Below, piece after piece: positions 10,015 to 18,203 of a stretch of 64,000 nucleotides of DNA. A program made the translations under genes and the position numbers. Source of the stretch: JACDER01 sp963717765 (GTDB lineage Bacteria > Actinomycetota > Thermoleophilia > Gaiellales > Gaiellaceae); assembly GCA_963717765.1 (NCBI GenBank), contig CAVQWX010000002.1:434001-498000 (forward strand), in the 5' to 3' direction. The notes below the pieces were generated by a model, which saw only the letters and a list, made by a program, of their open reading frames with translations, made no database searches and was not told the origin of the DNA. The first letter of the stretch is position 1. Every line of letters begins with the position of its first letter.

Positions 10015-12201
10015 TTATCCCGCGAGTCGGTCGAGCTCGCCCTCGCCGACGAGCACGCGGCGCGGCTTCGAGCCCTCATAGCCGGAAATGATCCCCCGGC
10101 GCTCGAGCATGTCGATCAGCCGTCCCGCCCGCGTGTAGCCGACCCGCAGCCGCCGCTGGAGCAAGGAGACGGACGCGGTCTGGGTCTGTACGACCACGTC
10201 GATGGCGCGCTCGAGCAGCGGGTCCTGGTCGGGATCGAAGTCCTCGTCCAGTTCACCGTCCGCCGCCGCCTCGGGCTCCGGGACCTCGAGCATCGACTCG
10301 TCCAGATCCTGCTCGCGCTGGTGCCGGCACTGCTCGACGACGAGAGCGATCTCCTCCTCACTCACGTATGCGCCCTGGAGACGCTGGAGGCGCGAGGTCC
10401 CGAGCGGCTTGAACAGCATGTCCCCCTGGCCGAGAAGGCTCTCGGCGCCCTGCTGGTCGAGGATGACGCGGGAGTCCGTCTGGCTCGACACCGCGAACGC
10501 GATGCGCGAAGGGACGTTGGCCTTGATCATCCCGGTGATCACGTCCACCGACGGGCGTTGGGTGGCGAGGACGAGATGGATGCCGACCGCGCGCGACTTC
10601 TGCGCGAGGCGGATGACGCAGTCCTCCACGTCCTGGGGCGAGATCATCATCAGGTCCGCGAGCTCGTCGATCACGACGAGCAGGTACGGCATCGCTGCCT
10701 CACCGCGCTGGCGGAGCGAGCGGTTCGCCTCGTGCAGGTTGCGTGCGCGGACGCTGGAGAGCCGCTCGTAGCGCCGCTCCATCTCGGCGACCACGTTACG
10801 CAGCACTGCGGCGGCCTCCTTCGGACTCGACACGACGGGAGTGAGCAGATGCGGGATGGACTCGTAGTGGTTGAGCTCGATGCGCTTCGGGTCGATCAGG
10901 ATGAGGCGCACTTCGTCGGGTGTCGAGCGCAGGAGGACCGAGGTGAGGATCGTGTTGATGCAGCCCGACTTGCCCGAGCCGGTCGTGCCGGCGATCAGCA
11001 GGTGCGGCATGCGCGCCAGGTCGGTCCAGACCGGCGCGCCGGAGATGTCCTTCCCCAGCCAGACCGCGACCGGGCTCGCCGTCTGCGGGAGGTCGTCGTA
11101 GACGTCGCCGAGCCGGACATAGCTGGGCGAGAAGTTCGGGAGCTCGACGCCGACGGCCTGCTTGCCGGGGATCGGCGCGAGGATGCGGATCTCGGTGGTG
11201 GCGAGCGCATACGACAGGTCGTCCTTCAGCCCGGCGACCTTGGAGACTTTCGTTCCAGGCGCGAGCTGGAGCTCGTAGCGGGTCACGCGTGGCCCGGCGA
11301 TCTGCCCGATGACGTTCGCGTCGACGCCGAAGTGCGACAGCGTCTGGACGAGCTGCTCGGCGACGCGCGCGCCGGATTCCTCGGACACCGCTTCAGCCGG
11401 ATCGGAGCGCTTGAGCAGGGTGCGGTCGGGAAGCGAGTATTCGGGCGCGCCTTCGGACGGCCCAGCGTCGAACAGGCTCGGCTGCTCGTCCCCCTCCGGC
11501 TCGATCAGGAGCGGTGGGGGACCACCGAAATCGGCCGCGCCGACCACGTCCGGAAAGTCGCGTGCGACGTCCACCGGCGGCACTACGCGCAGAGGGGGCG
11601 AAGCCGAGGCGGACGCGGCAGCTGGGACGGCCTCCGGCGGCGCGGGCCACTCGATCCGGCGCTTCGCCGCGCTCCCAACGCGCCGGACGGCCGCCGAGGA
11701 GCCGCGCAGGAGCGCACCGATCGACGCGCCGGAGAGAAGGAGGACCCCGACGGCGATCGTGGTCGCGCCCAGCAGCGTCACGCCTGCGTTTCCCACGAGC
11801 TTGGAGAAGAGCGATTCGAGCCCGCGGCCGGCGTATCCCCCGTGCGCGCGGCCAAGCACGAACAGGAGGCCGAGTGCGAGCACGAGCAGGCCGGTGCGGA
11901 ACGGGCGCAGGTCGAGCAGCGTGCTCCGCGCCATCATGAGCCCGCCGACGACCACGAAGAGAATCGGGAGAGCGAACGCGAGTGAGCCGATCAGGATCTC
12001 GTAGACGTCCGCGATCCAACCGCCGATGTATCCCCCGTTCCAGCCGCCGTACAGGACGGCGGCCATGAACAGGCCGAACGCGACGACCCCGAGCCCGATC
12101 AGCTCAGGGTGCTGACGGCCGCGCTGCTTTTGTGCGCGCTTCCGTTTGGTGCGCGCAGGCATGCGCGGCCTGAGCGCGCGCTTCGTGCGGCGGCGTGCCA
12201 T
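10015..12201 (-). CDS. ftsK: DNA translocase FtsK/SpoIIIE
   Basis: Septum-located DNA pump that clears chromosomes during division. The 728-aa protein has a very basic N-terminus (MARRRTKRALRPRM), about four transmembrane segments within residues 34-160, a Pro/acidic linker, the motor domain with Walker A GTTGSGKS near residue 409 and the Walker B region LLVVIDELADLMM. A C-terminal winged-helix gamma domain (about 660-725, SVSLLQRRLRVGYTRAGRLI) would read KOPS-like polar sequences. It is shorter than the E. coli protein because the linker is short. It starts 33 bases downstream of the secreted protease gene. Confidence 0.97.
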   Translation of the reverse strand: MARRRTKRALRPRMPARTKRKRAQKQRGRQHPELIGLGVVAFGLFMAAVLYGGWNGGYIGGWIADVYEILIGSLAFALPILFVVVGGLMMARSTLLDLRPFRTGLLVLALGLLFVLGRAHGGYAGRGLESLFSKLVGNAGVTLLGATTIAVGVLLLSGASIGALLRGSSAAVRRVGSAAKRRIEWPAPPEAVPAAASASASPPLRVVPPVDVARDFPDVVGAADFGGPPPLLIEPEGDEQPSLFDAGPSEGAPEYSLPDRTLLKRSDPAEAVSEESGARVAEQLVQTLSHFGVDANVIGQIAGPRVTRYELQLAPGTKVSKVAGLKDDLSYALATTEIRILAPIPGKQAVGVELPNFSPSYVRLGDVYDDLPQTASPVAVWLGKDISGAPVWTDLARMPHLLIAGTTGSGKSGCINTILTSVLLRSTPDEVRLILIDPKRIELNHYESIPHLLTPVVSSPKEAAAVLRNVVAEMERRYERLSSVRARNLHEANRSLRQRGEAAMPYLLVVIDELADLMMISPQDVEDCVIRLAQKSRAVGIHLVLATQRPSVDVITGMIKANVPSRIAFAVSSQTDSRVILDQQGAESLLGQGDMLFKPLGTSRLQRLQGAYVSEEEIALVVEQCRHQREQDLDESMLEVPEPEAAADGELDEDFDPDQDPLLERAIDVVVQTQTASVSLLQRRLRVGYTRAGRLIDMLERRGIISGYEGSKPRRVLVGEGELDRLAG

Positions 12202-12234
12202 CCCGCATCCCGTTCGACGCGGCTCCTGCGATAC

Positions 12235-13158
12235 CTACTTCCAGTTGGATGCCTGGTCGTAGAGGCGCTCCGCGGCGTTCCCCTGGTACGGGCCGTACAT
12301 CGCGTCCGGCTGGCTGAAGTAGCCGTAGCTGTTCACCGAGACGATCGTCCCGAGGCCGTTCTGGACGTTGGCGAGCCAGCCGCCGCCGCTCGAGCCGCCG
12401 GTCATGTCGCAGCCAATGGCGATCGTCGGCGGGCTGGCGCTGCGGTCGTTGCCGCCGAGCGGCGCGTCGCACACGTACAGCGTCTGACCGTCGAAGGGAT
12501 AATCCGCCGGGTAGCCGCCGGAGACGTACTCCTGCGCGCGCGTCTGGTTGAACGCGATCCCCTGTCCGCCGACGGTGTCGACGAGCGTCTTGCCCTCGAG
12601 CGGTGCGACCACGACCGCGGCGAGGTCGAACGCGGGGTCCCCCTTTGTGTACCACGCGTGCGTGGTGAAGAAATGTCTGCCCACGAACTTGCCGAACGGC
12701 GCCTTGCCGTTGTCGTAGGCGGGCACGAAGATCCAGCGGTGCTTGTAGAAGCTCTTGGCGGCGGCAGTGGCCGCGCAGTGCCCCGCCGTCCACACCACGC
12801 TCCCGTTCTTGCTCGACACCGCCGTGCCCGAGCAGACGTAGTCGCCGTCGGGGGCGGCGAAGAAGACCTTCCCCCATGTGCGGGCGGGAAGGTCGGTCGT
12901 CGGCCCGCTCCAGCGATAGCGCGCGTACGGGAAGGGGTAGTGGGTCGACTGGGCGATCCGGCCGCCGTTCGGCGGCCTGCCGTGCTTCACGAGCAGCGGG
13001 ACGGGCTTGGCGTTCTTCATTCGCTCCGCCGTCCAGTACGCCGCCGCTGCCTGCCTCTGGGCGGATCCCGAGGCGACGACCGGCGACGTCTTCGCTCCAC
13101 CGCTCCACCCCGCGAGTAGCAGGGTTGTCAGCCCGACGAGAACGATGGCGCGCCGCAC
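12235..13158 (-). CDS. Secreted trypsin-like serine protease
   Basis: The 307-aa protein has an N-terminal signal sequence (MRRAIVLVGLTTLLLAGWSGG), a spacer of about 90 residues and a chymotrypsin-fold domain. The catalytic triad can be assigned: His in WTAGHC (about 127), Asp in DPAFDLAAV (about 178) and Ser in GGSSGGGW (about 257). The last motif replaces the usual GDSGGP, with Asp changed to Ser, as in V8/glutamyl-endopeptidase-like secreted proteases. Four Cys residues could form two disulfides. It acts outside the cell; its substrate is not evident. It lies between an unknown gene and ftsK with short gaps. Confidence 0.85.
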   Translation of the reverse strand: MRRAIVLVGLTTLLLAGWSGGAKTSPVVASGSAQRQAAAAYWTAERMKNAKPVPLLVKHGRPPNGGRIAQSTHYPFPYARYRWSGPTTDLPARTWGKVFFAAPDGDYVCSGTAVSSKNGSVVWTAGHCAATAAAKSFYKHRWIFVPAYDNGKAPFGKFVGRHFFTTHAWYTKGDPAFDLAAVVVAPLEGKTLVDTVGGQGIAFNQTRAQEYVSGGYPADYPFDGQTLYVCDAPLGGNDRSASPPTIAIGCDMTGGSSGGGWLANVQNGLGTIVSVNSYGYFSQPDAMYGPYQGNAAERLYDQASNWK

Positions 13159-13196
13159 CGACGCGACTCTAACGGGTGCGCGAGCTCGGGATTTCT

Positions 13197-13745
13197 TCAG
13201 GCGGCGAGGGCACGCAGATCCTCCGCGGCCCGTCCGAGCAGGTTCTCACGGAGGTCGAACAGCCCCGCCCAGAGCGAGCCGCGATCGGGCGTCGACTCGA
13301 GTGCCGCCGCGGTCGAGAGGCCCTGCAAGGCCCGCACGAGGACGGCCAGCTCCAGGTACGTCTGCGCAACGCGCGTGGGGGCAGCGTGGACGCCCGCGCG
13401 GGTGAGGACCGGCTCCCAGTCGATCAGCTCGGCGGCACCGGGTTCCCCGTACCATGACCGTCCCTCCGCCTGGTCGGGCTCGAGCTCGAGCAGATAGCGC
13501 CCGAGCGGCCGGTCGAGGCCTGCGATGGCGGTCTCGGCGCGGTCGGCCGCGCGGCGCAGGGCGGCCTGGCGCCGGCCGGGAGTGCAGGGATCCGGCTCTC
13601 CACGCGCCCAGCGCTCCAGCAACCGGCAAAAGGCGAGCGCCGAGACCTCACACGCGCTCAGCTGGACGACCAGATGGCGCACCGTCGCCTCGTCCACGCC
13701 CTGCCGGGCGAGCGCTTCACTCCAGTGGGCTGCCTGGACGCTCAT
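13197..13745 (-). CDS. Uncharacterised helical protein
   Basis: I do not recognise this 182-aa protein. It starts at ATG 13745, 7 bases after the rnj stop, and ends 38 bases before the protease gene. It looks soluble and all-helical, with no signal peptide or membrane helix. Visible features are a Cys-containing helix (VVQLSACEVSALAFCRLLERW), a central GRYLLELEPDQAEGRSWYG and a C-terminal LFDLRENLLGRAAEDLRALA. High GC3 and tight spacing to rnj support a real gene co-transcribed with it. Confidence 0.65.
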   Translation of the reverse strand: MSVQAAHWSEALARQGVDEATVRHLVVQLSACEVSALAFCRLLERWARGEPDPCTPGRRQAALRRAADRAETAIAGLDRPLGRYLLELEPDQAEGRSWYGEPGAAELIDWEPVLTRAGVHAAPTRVAQTYLELAVLVRALQGLSTAAALESTPDRGSLWAGLFDLRENLLGRAAEDLRALAA

Positions 13746-13752
13746 GCGGGCG

Positions 13753-15408
13753 TCATACCTCGATCACGACCGGGAGGATCATCGGGCGCCTGCCCGTGCG
13801 GTCGTAGACGAGCTGGCCGATGCCGTCGTGCAGATGCTCCTGCAGCAGCTTGATCTCGTCCACGTTGTCGGCCAGGCAGGTCTCGAGGACCTGGCGGGCC
13901 TCGTCGCGCATCTCGTCGAGCAGCGGGCCGGACTCGGCGAACCCGCGCGCGATCAGCTCCGGGGGTCCCGCGACCACCGAGCCGTTCGTCGCCAGGGTCG
14001 CGACCACGATCAGCACGCCGTCCTCCGACAGGTGCCGGCGGTCGCGGAGCGCGACGTCCTTCACGTCCCCCACTCCCAGGCCGTCGACGAAGGTGACTCC
14101 CGCCTCGACGTGCTCGACGATGCGCGGCGCTCGTCCCGGCTCGAGCTCGACCACGGCGCCGTTCTCGCCCAGGATGATCGAAGCGGCCGGCACGCCAGCC
14201 TCCTGAGCGAGGCGCGCGTGCGCCGCGAGCATGCGGTACTCGCCATGGACCGGCATCACGGCGCGCGGGCGGAGCAGCGCGATGATCGTTCGCAGCTCAT
14301 CGGCGTTCGCGTGGCCGGAGACGTGCACGGGCGCGTTGTCCTCGTGCAGCACCTCGGCGCCGAGCTTCGTCAGCCCATTGATCGTGTCGTGGATGCGCAG
14401 CTCGTTTCCGGGAATCGGCTTGGCCGAGATGATCACGGTGTCGCCGCGCTCGACCTTGACCGCGGGATGGTCGTTGTACGCGATCCGGGTCAGCGCGGAC
14501 ACCGGCTCGCCCTGGCTGCCTGCGCAGAGGATCATCAGCTCGTGCGGCCGGAACTCCTCGATTCGCTGCGTCCGGATCATCGTGTCGTCGGGGACGTTGA
14601 CGTAGCCGAGGTTGCGCGCGATGTTGATGTTCTTGCGCAGCGAGCGGCCGACAACGGCGACCTTGCGCCCCGTCTGGACAGCCACGTCGATCGCCTGCTG
14701 CATGCGGTGGACGTTCGAGGCGAACGAGGAAATGAGCACACGCCCCGTTCGCGCGGGGATGATCTGGCGGAAGGCCTCGCCGACGACGCGCTCCGACCGG
14801 GTCACACCGGGCCGCTCCGCGTTGGTCGAGTCGCCGAGGAGCAGGTCGACGCCGCGGTTTCCGACCTCGGCGAGCTTGCCCACGTCTGTCTTGATCCCGT
14901 CCACCGGCGTGTGGTCGATCTTGTAGTCGCCCGTGTGGACGATTCGACCCGCTTCCGACTCGATGACGAGCGCGACCGAGTCGGGGATGGAGTGAGCCAT
15001 GCGAATGCCCTCCACGCGGAACGGTCCGATCTGAACGGGCCCCTGCTCGGGGACCAGCTCGCGCAGCTCGCTCGAGCGCAGCAGCCCGTGCTCGTCGAGC
15101 TTCGACGCGACCAGCTCGAGCGTCAGTTTCGTCGCCCACACCTCGGGCACCTTCACCTCCCGCAGGAAGTACGGGAGGCCGCCGACGTGGTCCTCGTGCC
15201 CGTGGGTGAGGACGACGGCTCGCACCCGGTCGGCGCGATCCTGAAGGTAACCGAAGTCCGGCAGCACCAGATCGACACCGAGGTGCTCGTCTCGCGGGAA
15301 GGCAAGCCCGGCGTCGACGACGATGATGTCCTCGCCGAGCTCGAAGACGGTCATGTTCTTTCCCACCTCGCCTAGGCCGCCGAGCGGGATGATGCGGAGA
15401 GCTGTCAC
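13753..15408 (-). CDS. rnj: Ribonuclease J
   Basis: Metallo-beta-lactamase/beta-CASP RNase with 5'-to-3' exonuclease and endonuclease activity, used in rRNA maturation and mRNA decay. The 551-aa protein has the metal-binding HGHEDH at residues 69-74, the segment RIVHTGDYKIDHTP, the beta-CASP motifs SFASNVHR and CAGSQGEP, and HVSGHANADE followed by MPVHGEYR. The start is GTG at 15408 with no strong Shine-Dalgarno. The 175 bases to the upstream dapA stop are filled by a large imperfect palindrome. The dapA-rnj order is conserved in actinobacteria. Confidence 0.96.
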   Translation of the reverse strand: MTALRIIPLGGLGEVGKNMTVFELGEDIIVVDAGLAFPRDEHLGVDLVLPDFGYLQDRADRVRAVVLTHGHEDHVGGLPYFLREVKVPEVWATKLTLELVASKLDEHGLLRSSELRELVPEQGPVQIGPFRVEGIRMAHSIPDSVALVIESEAGRIVHTGDYKIDHTPVDGIKTDVGKLAEVGNRGVDLLLGDSTNAERPGVTRSERVVGEAFRQIIPARTGRVLISSFASNVHRMQQAIDVAVQTGRKVAVVGRSLRKNINIARNLGYVNVPDDTMIRTQRIEEFRPHELMILCAGSQGEPVSALTRIAYNDHPAVKVERGDTVIISAKPIPGNELRIHDTINGLTKLGAEVLHEDNAPVHVSGHANADELRTIIALLRPRAVMPVHGEYRMLAAHARLAQEAGVPAASIILGENGAVVELEPGRAPRIVEHVEAGVTFVDGLGVGDVKDVALRDRRHLSEDGVLIVVATLATNGSVVAGPPELIARGFAESGPLLDEMRDEARQVLETCLADNVDEIKLLQEHLHDGIGQLVYDRTGRRPMILPVVIEV

Positions 15409-15415
15409 AAGGTAA

Positions 15416-15589
15416 GTCTAGGAGGGTTTGGCGTAGTGCCGCACGTCGTCGGGTGCGCCGCTTGTTCCGAGGCAAGGACGCAGGGAGCGTCCGTATGTTC
15501 TCTCATACGGACGCGACTGAGGACGCCGCCTCGGGGCGAGCGGCGCGGCCCGGCGACATCAGCGGCACTATGCCGAGCCCTCCCTAGGC
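15416..15589. repeat. Large imperfect palindrome filling the dapA-rnj gap
   Basis: The left arm (about 15416-15497) and right arm (about 15504-15589) are reverse complements over 82-86 nt with few mismatches and three small gaps. The inner 11 bp are perfect (GCGTCCGTATG, loop TTCTCT at 15498-15503); further perfect blocks are CCGAGGC, GCGCCGCT and TAGTGCCGC. The outer ends read CTAG-G-AGGG on both sides. There is no T-run in either direction. The structure spans from the dapA stop codon to just before the rnj start, so it would form a very long hairpin in the dapA-rnj transcript. A MITE-like origin with CTAG flanks is possible. Confidence 0.85.
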
Positions 15590-16471
15590 GGGGGCAGCCG
15601 CCAGCAGCCCTGCACGCTCGAGGCACTTCTTCACACCTTCGCGCTCGTTCGGCGTCGCCTCGACGAGCGGGAGCCGGAACCCGCCGACGTCCTGGCCGAG
15701 GAGGTTCATCGCGGTCTTGATCGGGATGGGGTTGACGGCCACGTCGTCCAGCTCGTACAGCGGCCCCAGCTCCTCGTTGATCTGCCGAGCGCGCGCGTAG
15801 TCGCCCTCGCGATAGCGCGTGACCATCTCTTTCAGCTGCTGCCCGGCGATGTTGGAACGGACGCAGATCCCGCCCACTCCGCCGAGCTCCAGGAACGGCA
15901 GGACGAGGTTGTCGTCGCCCGCGTAGAGCTCGAGCTCGGTCTCCTCGACGATCCGCTTCGCCTGGTCCAGGTCGGAGTTCGCCTGCTTCACCGCCTTGAC
16001 GGTGGGGATCTCCTCGGCCAGCTCCACGAGCGTCGCGGGCGGAAGGTTCACGACCACGCGGCTCGGGATGTTGTAGGCGACGATCGGCTTGTCGCTGACC
16101 TGCGAGATCGCGCGGAAGTGCTCGACCACGCCGCGCAACGGCGGCTTGTTGTAGTAGGGCGTGACCACCAGGAAGCCGTCCACGCCGGCGCGGTCCGCCG
16201 CCTCGGTCAGGTGCACGGAGTGTGCGGTGGAGTACGTCCCGGTGCCGGCGATCACGGTCGCGCGCCCGCCGACCTCGTGCACCGCCGCCTGCCAGAGCTC
16301 GACCTTCTCCTCGTCGGTCAGCGTCGGCGACTCGCCGGTCGTGCCGCACACGACGACGCCGTCGGAACCGTCGTCGACGAGTTGCGCGCAGAGCTCGCGG
16401 AACCTCTCGACGTTGACTCGCCCGTTCGCGTCGAAGGGCGTCACGATCGCGGTCAGGATCTCGCCGAGCAA
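15584..16471 (-). CDS. dapA: 4-hydroxy-tetrahydrodipicolinate synthase
   Basis: Condenses pyruvate with aspartate semialdehyde, the first committed step to diaminopimelate and lysine. The 295-aa protein shows GTTGE (43-47), TPYYNKP, AYNIPSR (Tyr near 133) and the Schiff-base Lys near 162 in the segment TVKAVKQANSD. The length and motif spacing match the family. It lies between dcd (11 bases upstream) and the palindrome before rnj; dapB lies two genes upstream, so two lysine-pathway enzymes share this string. The stop codon lies inside the outer end of the palindrome. Confidence 0.96.
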   Translation of the reverse strand: MLGEILTAIVTPFDANGRVNVERFRELCAQLVDDGSDGVVVCGTTGESPTLTDEEKVELWQAAVHEVGGRATVIAGTGTYSTAHSVHLTEAADRAGVDGFLVVTPYYNKPPLRGVVEHFRAISQVSDKPIVAYNIPSRVVVNLPPATLVELAEEIPTVKAVKQANSDLDQAKRIVEETELELYAGDDNLVLPFLELGGVGGICVRSNIAGQQLKEMVTRYREGDYARARQINEELGPLYELDDVAVNPIPIKTAMNLLGQDVGGFRLPLVEATPNEREGVKKCLERAGLLAAAPA

Positions 16472-16482
16472 GGTGCCCTACC

Positions 16483-17607
16483 CTAACGCGTCAGGGTCAA
16501 TTGCCGGGCACGGTGGGCCTTGAAGTGCTTGCTCAACGTCAGCTCCTGGTACTGGTAGGACGAGCCGATTCCTTCCCCGTAGACGACGTCGGGCGGCTCC
16601 AGCATCCGCTCGAAGCCGAGCTTGCAGATGCGCTGCGCGTGCTCGACCATGAAGGGAACGTCGCGCGCGCGTACCTCGAGCACCGCACGCGCGCCCTGGC
16701 GGCGTCCCTGCGGGTCGTAGCCGAAGCCGGGATCGAAGAAACCCGCGTAGTGCGTGCGCAGCTCGCCGGCCGTGGGGTCGTAGGCGGTCATCTCCGCCCC
16801 CAGCCACGGCGGGACCTGCACCCGCTCCCGCGAGATGAGGAGATAGAACTCCTCGGGCTGCAGGATGATGCGGCCGCCGACGGCGTAGATCGGCTCCCAG
16901 AACGACTCTCCCTCGTGCTCGCCGACGCGCCCGAGGTCGAGGAGCGGCGCGTTCGGCCGCGCTTTGTACCCCGCCGGCTCCTCCCCGCGCTCGAGGTCGA
17001 CACTCAGGAAGAGGCCGTCGGCGAGACGCAGCTCCGCCCCGCTGAGCGGGGCGTCGTCCGCGTAGATGAGCGGGGACTCGTCGTGCAGCGCGACGATCTG
17101 CGCGTCGGAGCAGCGCGCGTCGCCGGCGACGAGCCGCAGCTGGTTGAGCGTCAGGCCCTGCTGCACGCGGATCGCGAACGAGCGCGAGACGATTTCGAGG
17201 AAGAGCGGGCCGTCGTACCCGGCTGGAATCTCGTCGAAGCGGAAGTTCCCCTCGCTGATGACGCGCGTGAACACGTCGATGCGGCCGGTCGAGCTCTTCG
17301 GGTTCGTCCGGCCGCGCACGTCGGCGGGGAGCGCCACCCGCTCCGCGAGCGGGATGAGGTAGGGGCGGTTGCGCTCGAGGACCGCGCCCTGCCGGATGTC
17401 GAACTCGGTGAGCGCCAGGTCGGCGAGCTTCGTGTCGATCGAGACCTGGTCGTCGGGGAGGAAGCTGCACCGAAGCGCGTATGCGTTCGCGCCCAGCCGG
17501 AGGTCGAGGCTCGCGGGCTGAATATGGTCGGCGGGCGGGTCTCCGCCGATCCAGCCGTTCTCGATCGCCTGCCGGATCTTCTGCGCCGGGAGGATGCCGC
17601 CGCTCAT
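16483..17607 (-). CDS. dcd: 2'-deoxycytidine 5'-triphosphate deaminase, double-domain type
   Basis: This 374-aa protein is about twice the length of E. coli Dcd. It matches the two-domain 2'-deoxycytidine 5'-triphosphate deaminase family, in which two dUTPase-like barrels are fused. The N-terminal half has HIQPASLDLRLG and VRGRTNPKSSTGRIDVF; the second half has GFFDPGFGYDP and ARAVLEVRARDVPFMVEHAQ, the classical Dcd signature region. It converts dCTP to dUTP as a source of dUMP for thymidylate. The ATG at 17607 overlaps the dapB stop (ATGA). Confidence 0.9.
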   Translation of the reverse strand: MSGGILPAQKIRQAIENGWIGGDPPADHIQPASLDLRLGANAYALRCSFLPDDQVSIDTKLADLALTEFDIRQGAVLERNRPYLIPLAERVALPADVRGRTNPKSSTGRIDVFTRVISEGNFRFDEIPAGYDGPLFLEIVSRSFAIRVQQGLTLNQLRLVAGDARCSDAQIVALHDESPLIYADDAPLSGAELRLADGLFLSVDLERGEEPAGYKARPNAPLLDLGRVGEHEGESFWEPIYAVGGRIILQPEEFYLLISRERVQVPPWLGAEMTAYDPTAGELRTHYAGFFDPGFGYDPQGRRQGARAVLEVRARDVPFMVEHAQRICKLGFERMLEPPDVVYGEGIGSSYQYQELTLSKHFKAHRARQLTLTR

Positions 17608-18203
17608 GCCAACAGTTTGTCGAGGCCGACGGTCAGCCCCGCCGGAAGGGAGGGCAGGCGCTCGAGGGCGAGGAGGACGCCCGGGACGTACGCCTCGCGG
17701 GAGAGCGCGTCGTGGCGGATGGTCAGAAGCTGTCCTTGCGCGCCGAGCAGCACCTCCTGGTGCGCGACGAGGCCCGGCAGCCGGACGGAATGAACCGGCG
17801 GATCTCCCGGAAGCCGCTCCGCGGTCGCCTTTGCCGTCCCCGACGGCGCATCCACCTTCGTCTCGTGGTGCAGCTCGACGATCTCCGCCGAGGGAAGGTG
17901 GCGCGCGGCCTCCTCCGCGAAGCGCATCATCAGGACCGCACCGACCGCGAAGTTCGGCGCATAGAAGACGGCGACAGGCGCGCCGCGCACCGCGTCGGCG
18001 TCCCAGCCGCTGGTTCCCACGACCGACGGGACGCCCGCTGCGATCGCAGCCTGCACGTTTCCGAGCGCCGCTTCCGGCACGGTGAAATCGACCATCGCGT
18101 CAGCCCCCTCGAGCCCGTCGACGAGCTCATGGCCCGCCCGGTCGAGGGCCGGCGCAAGCACCCTTCCGACCTTCCCCCCGCGGCCGTTTAAGAGGATCTT
18201 CAC
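17604..18203 (-). CDS. dapB: 4-hydroxy-tetrahydrodipicolinate reductase (short form)
   Basis: NAD(P)H-dependent reductase after DapA in the lysine/diaminopimelate pathway. The 199-aa protein starts at GTG 18203, which overlaps the M16 stop (GTGA). The N-terminal nucleotide fold MKILLNGRGGKVGRVL is followed directly by MVDFTVPEAALGNV, and the diagnostic substrate signature VELHHETKVDAPSGTAK is intact. The usual length is 240-270 aa; the missing residues are from the N-terminal Rossmann domain between its second strand and the VDFT strand. It is probably functional, since both the cofactor loop and the catalytic HH...K motif are present. Confidence 0.9.
   Translation of the reverse strand: MKILLNGRGGKVGRVLAPALDRAGHELVDGLEGADAMVDFTVPEAALGNVQAAIAAGVPSVVGTSGWDADAVRGAPVAVFYAPNFAVGAVLMMRFAEEAARHLPSAEIVELHHETKVDAPSGTAKATAERLPGDPPVHSVRLPGLVAHQEVLLGAQGQLLTIRHDALSREAYVPGVLLALERLPSLPAGLTVGLDKLLA

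Noticed and set aside
9922..11985. Long plus-strand open frame of 687 codons opposite ftsK
   Set aside because: It is an antisense shadow of a clear FtsK; the translation is Arg/Asp/Leu-rich without domains. The same holds for long plus-strand frames opposite pnp (20981-23074), carB (49259-51655) and rnj (13525-15375).
15416..15589. Rho-independent terminator after dapA
   Set aside because: The stem is far too long, interrupted, and has no T-run on either strand.
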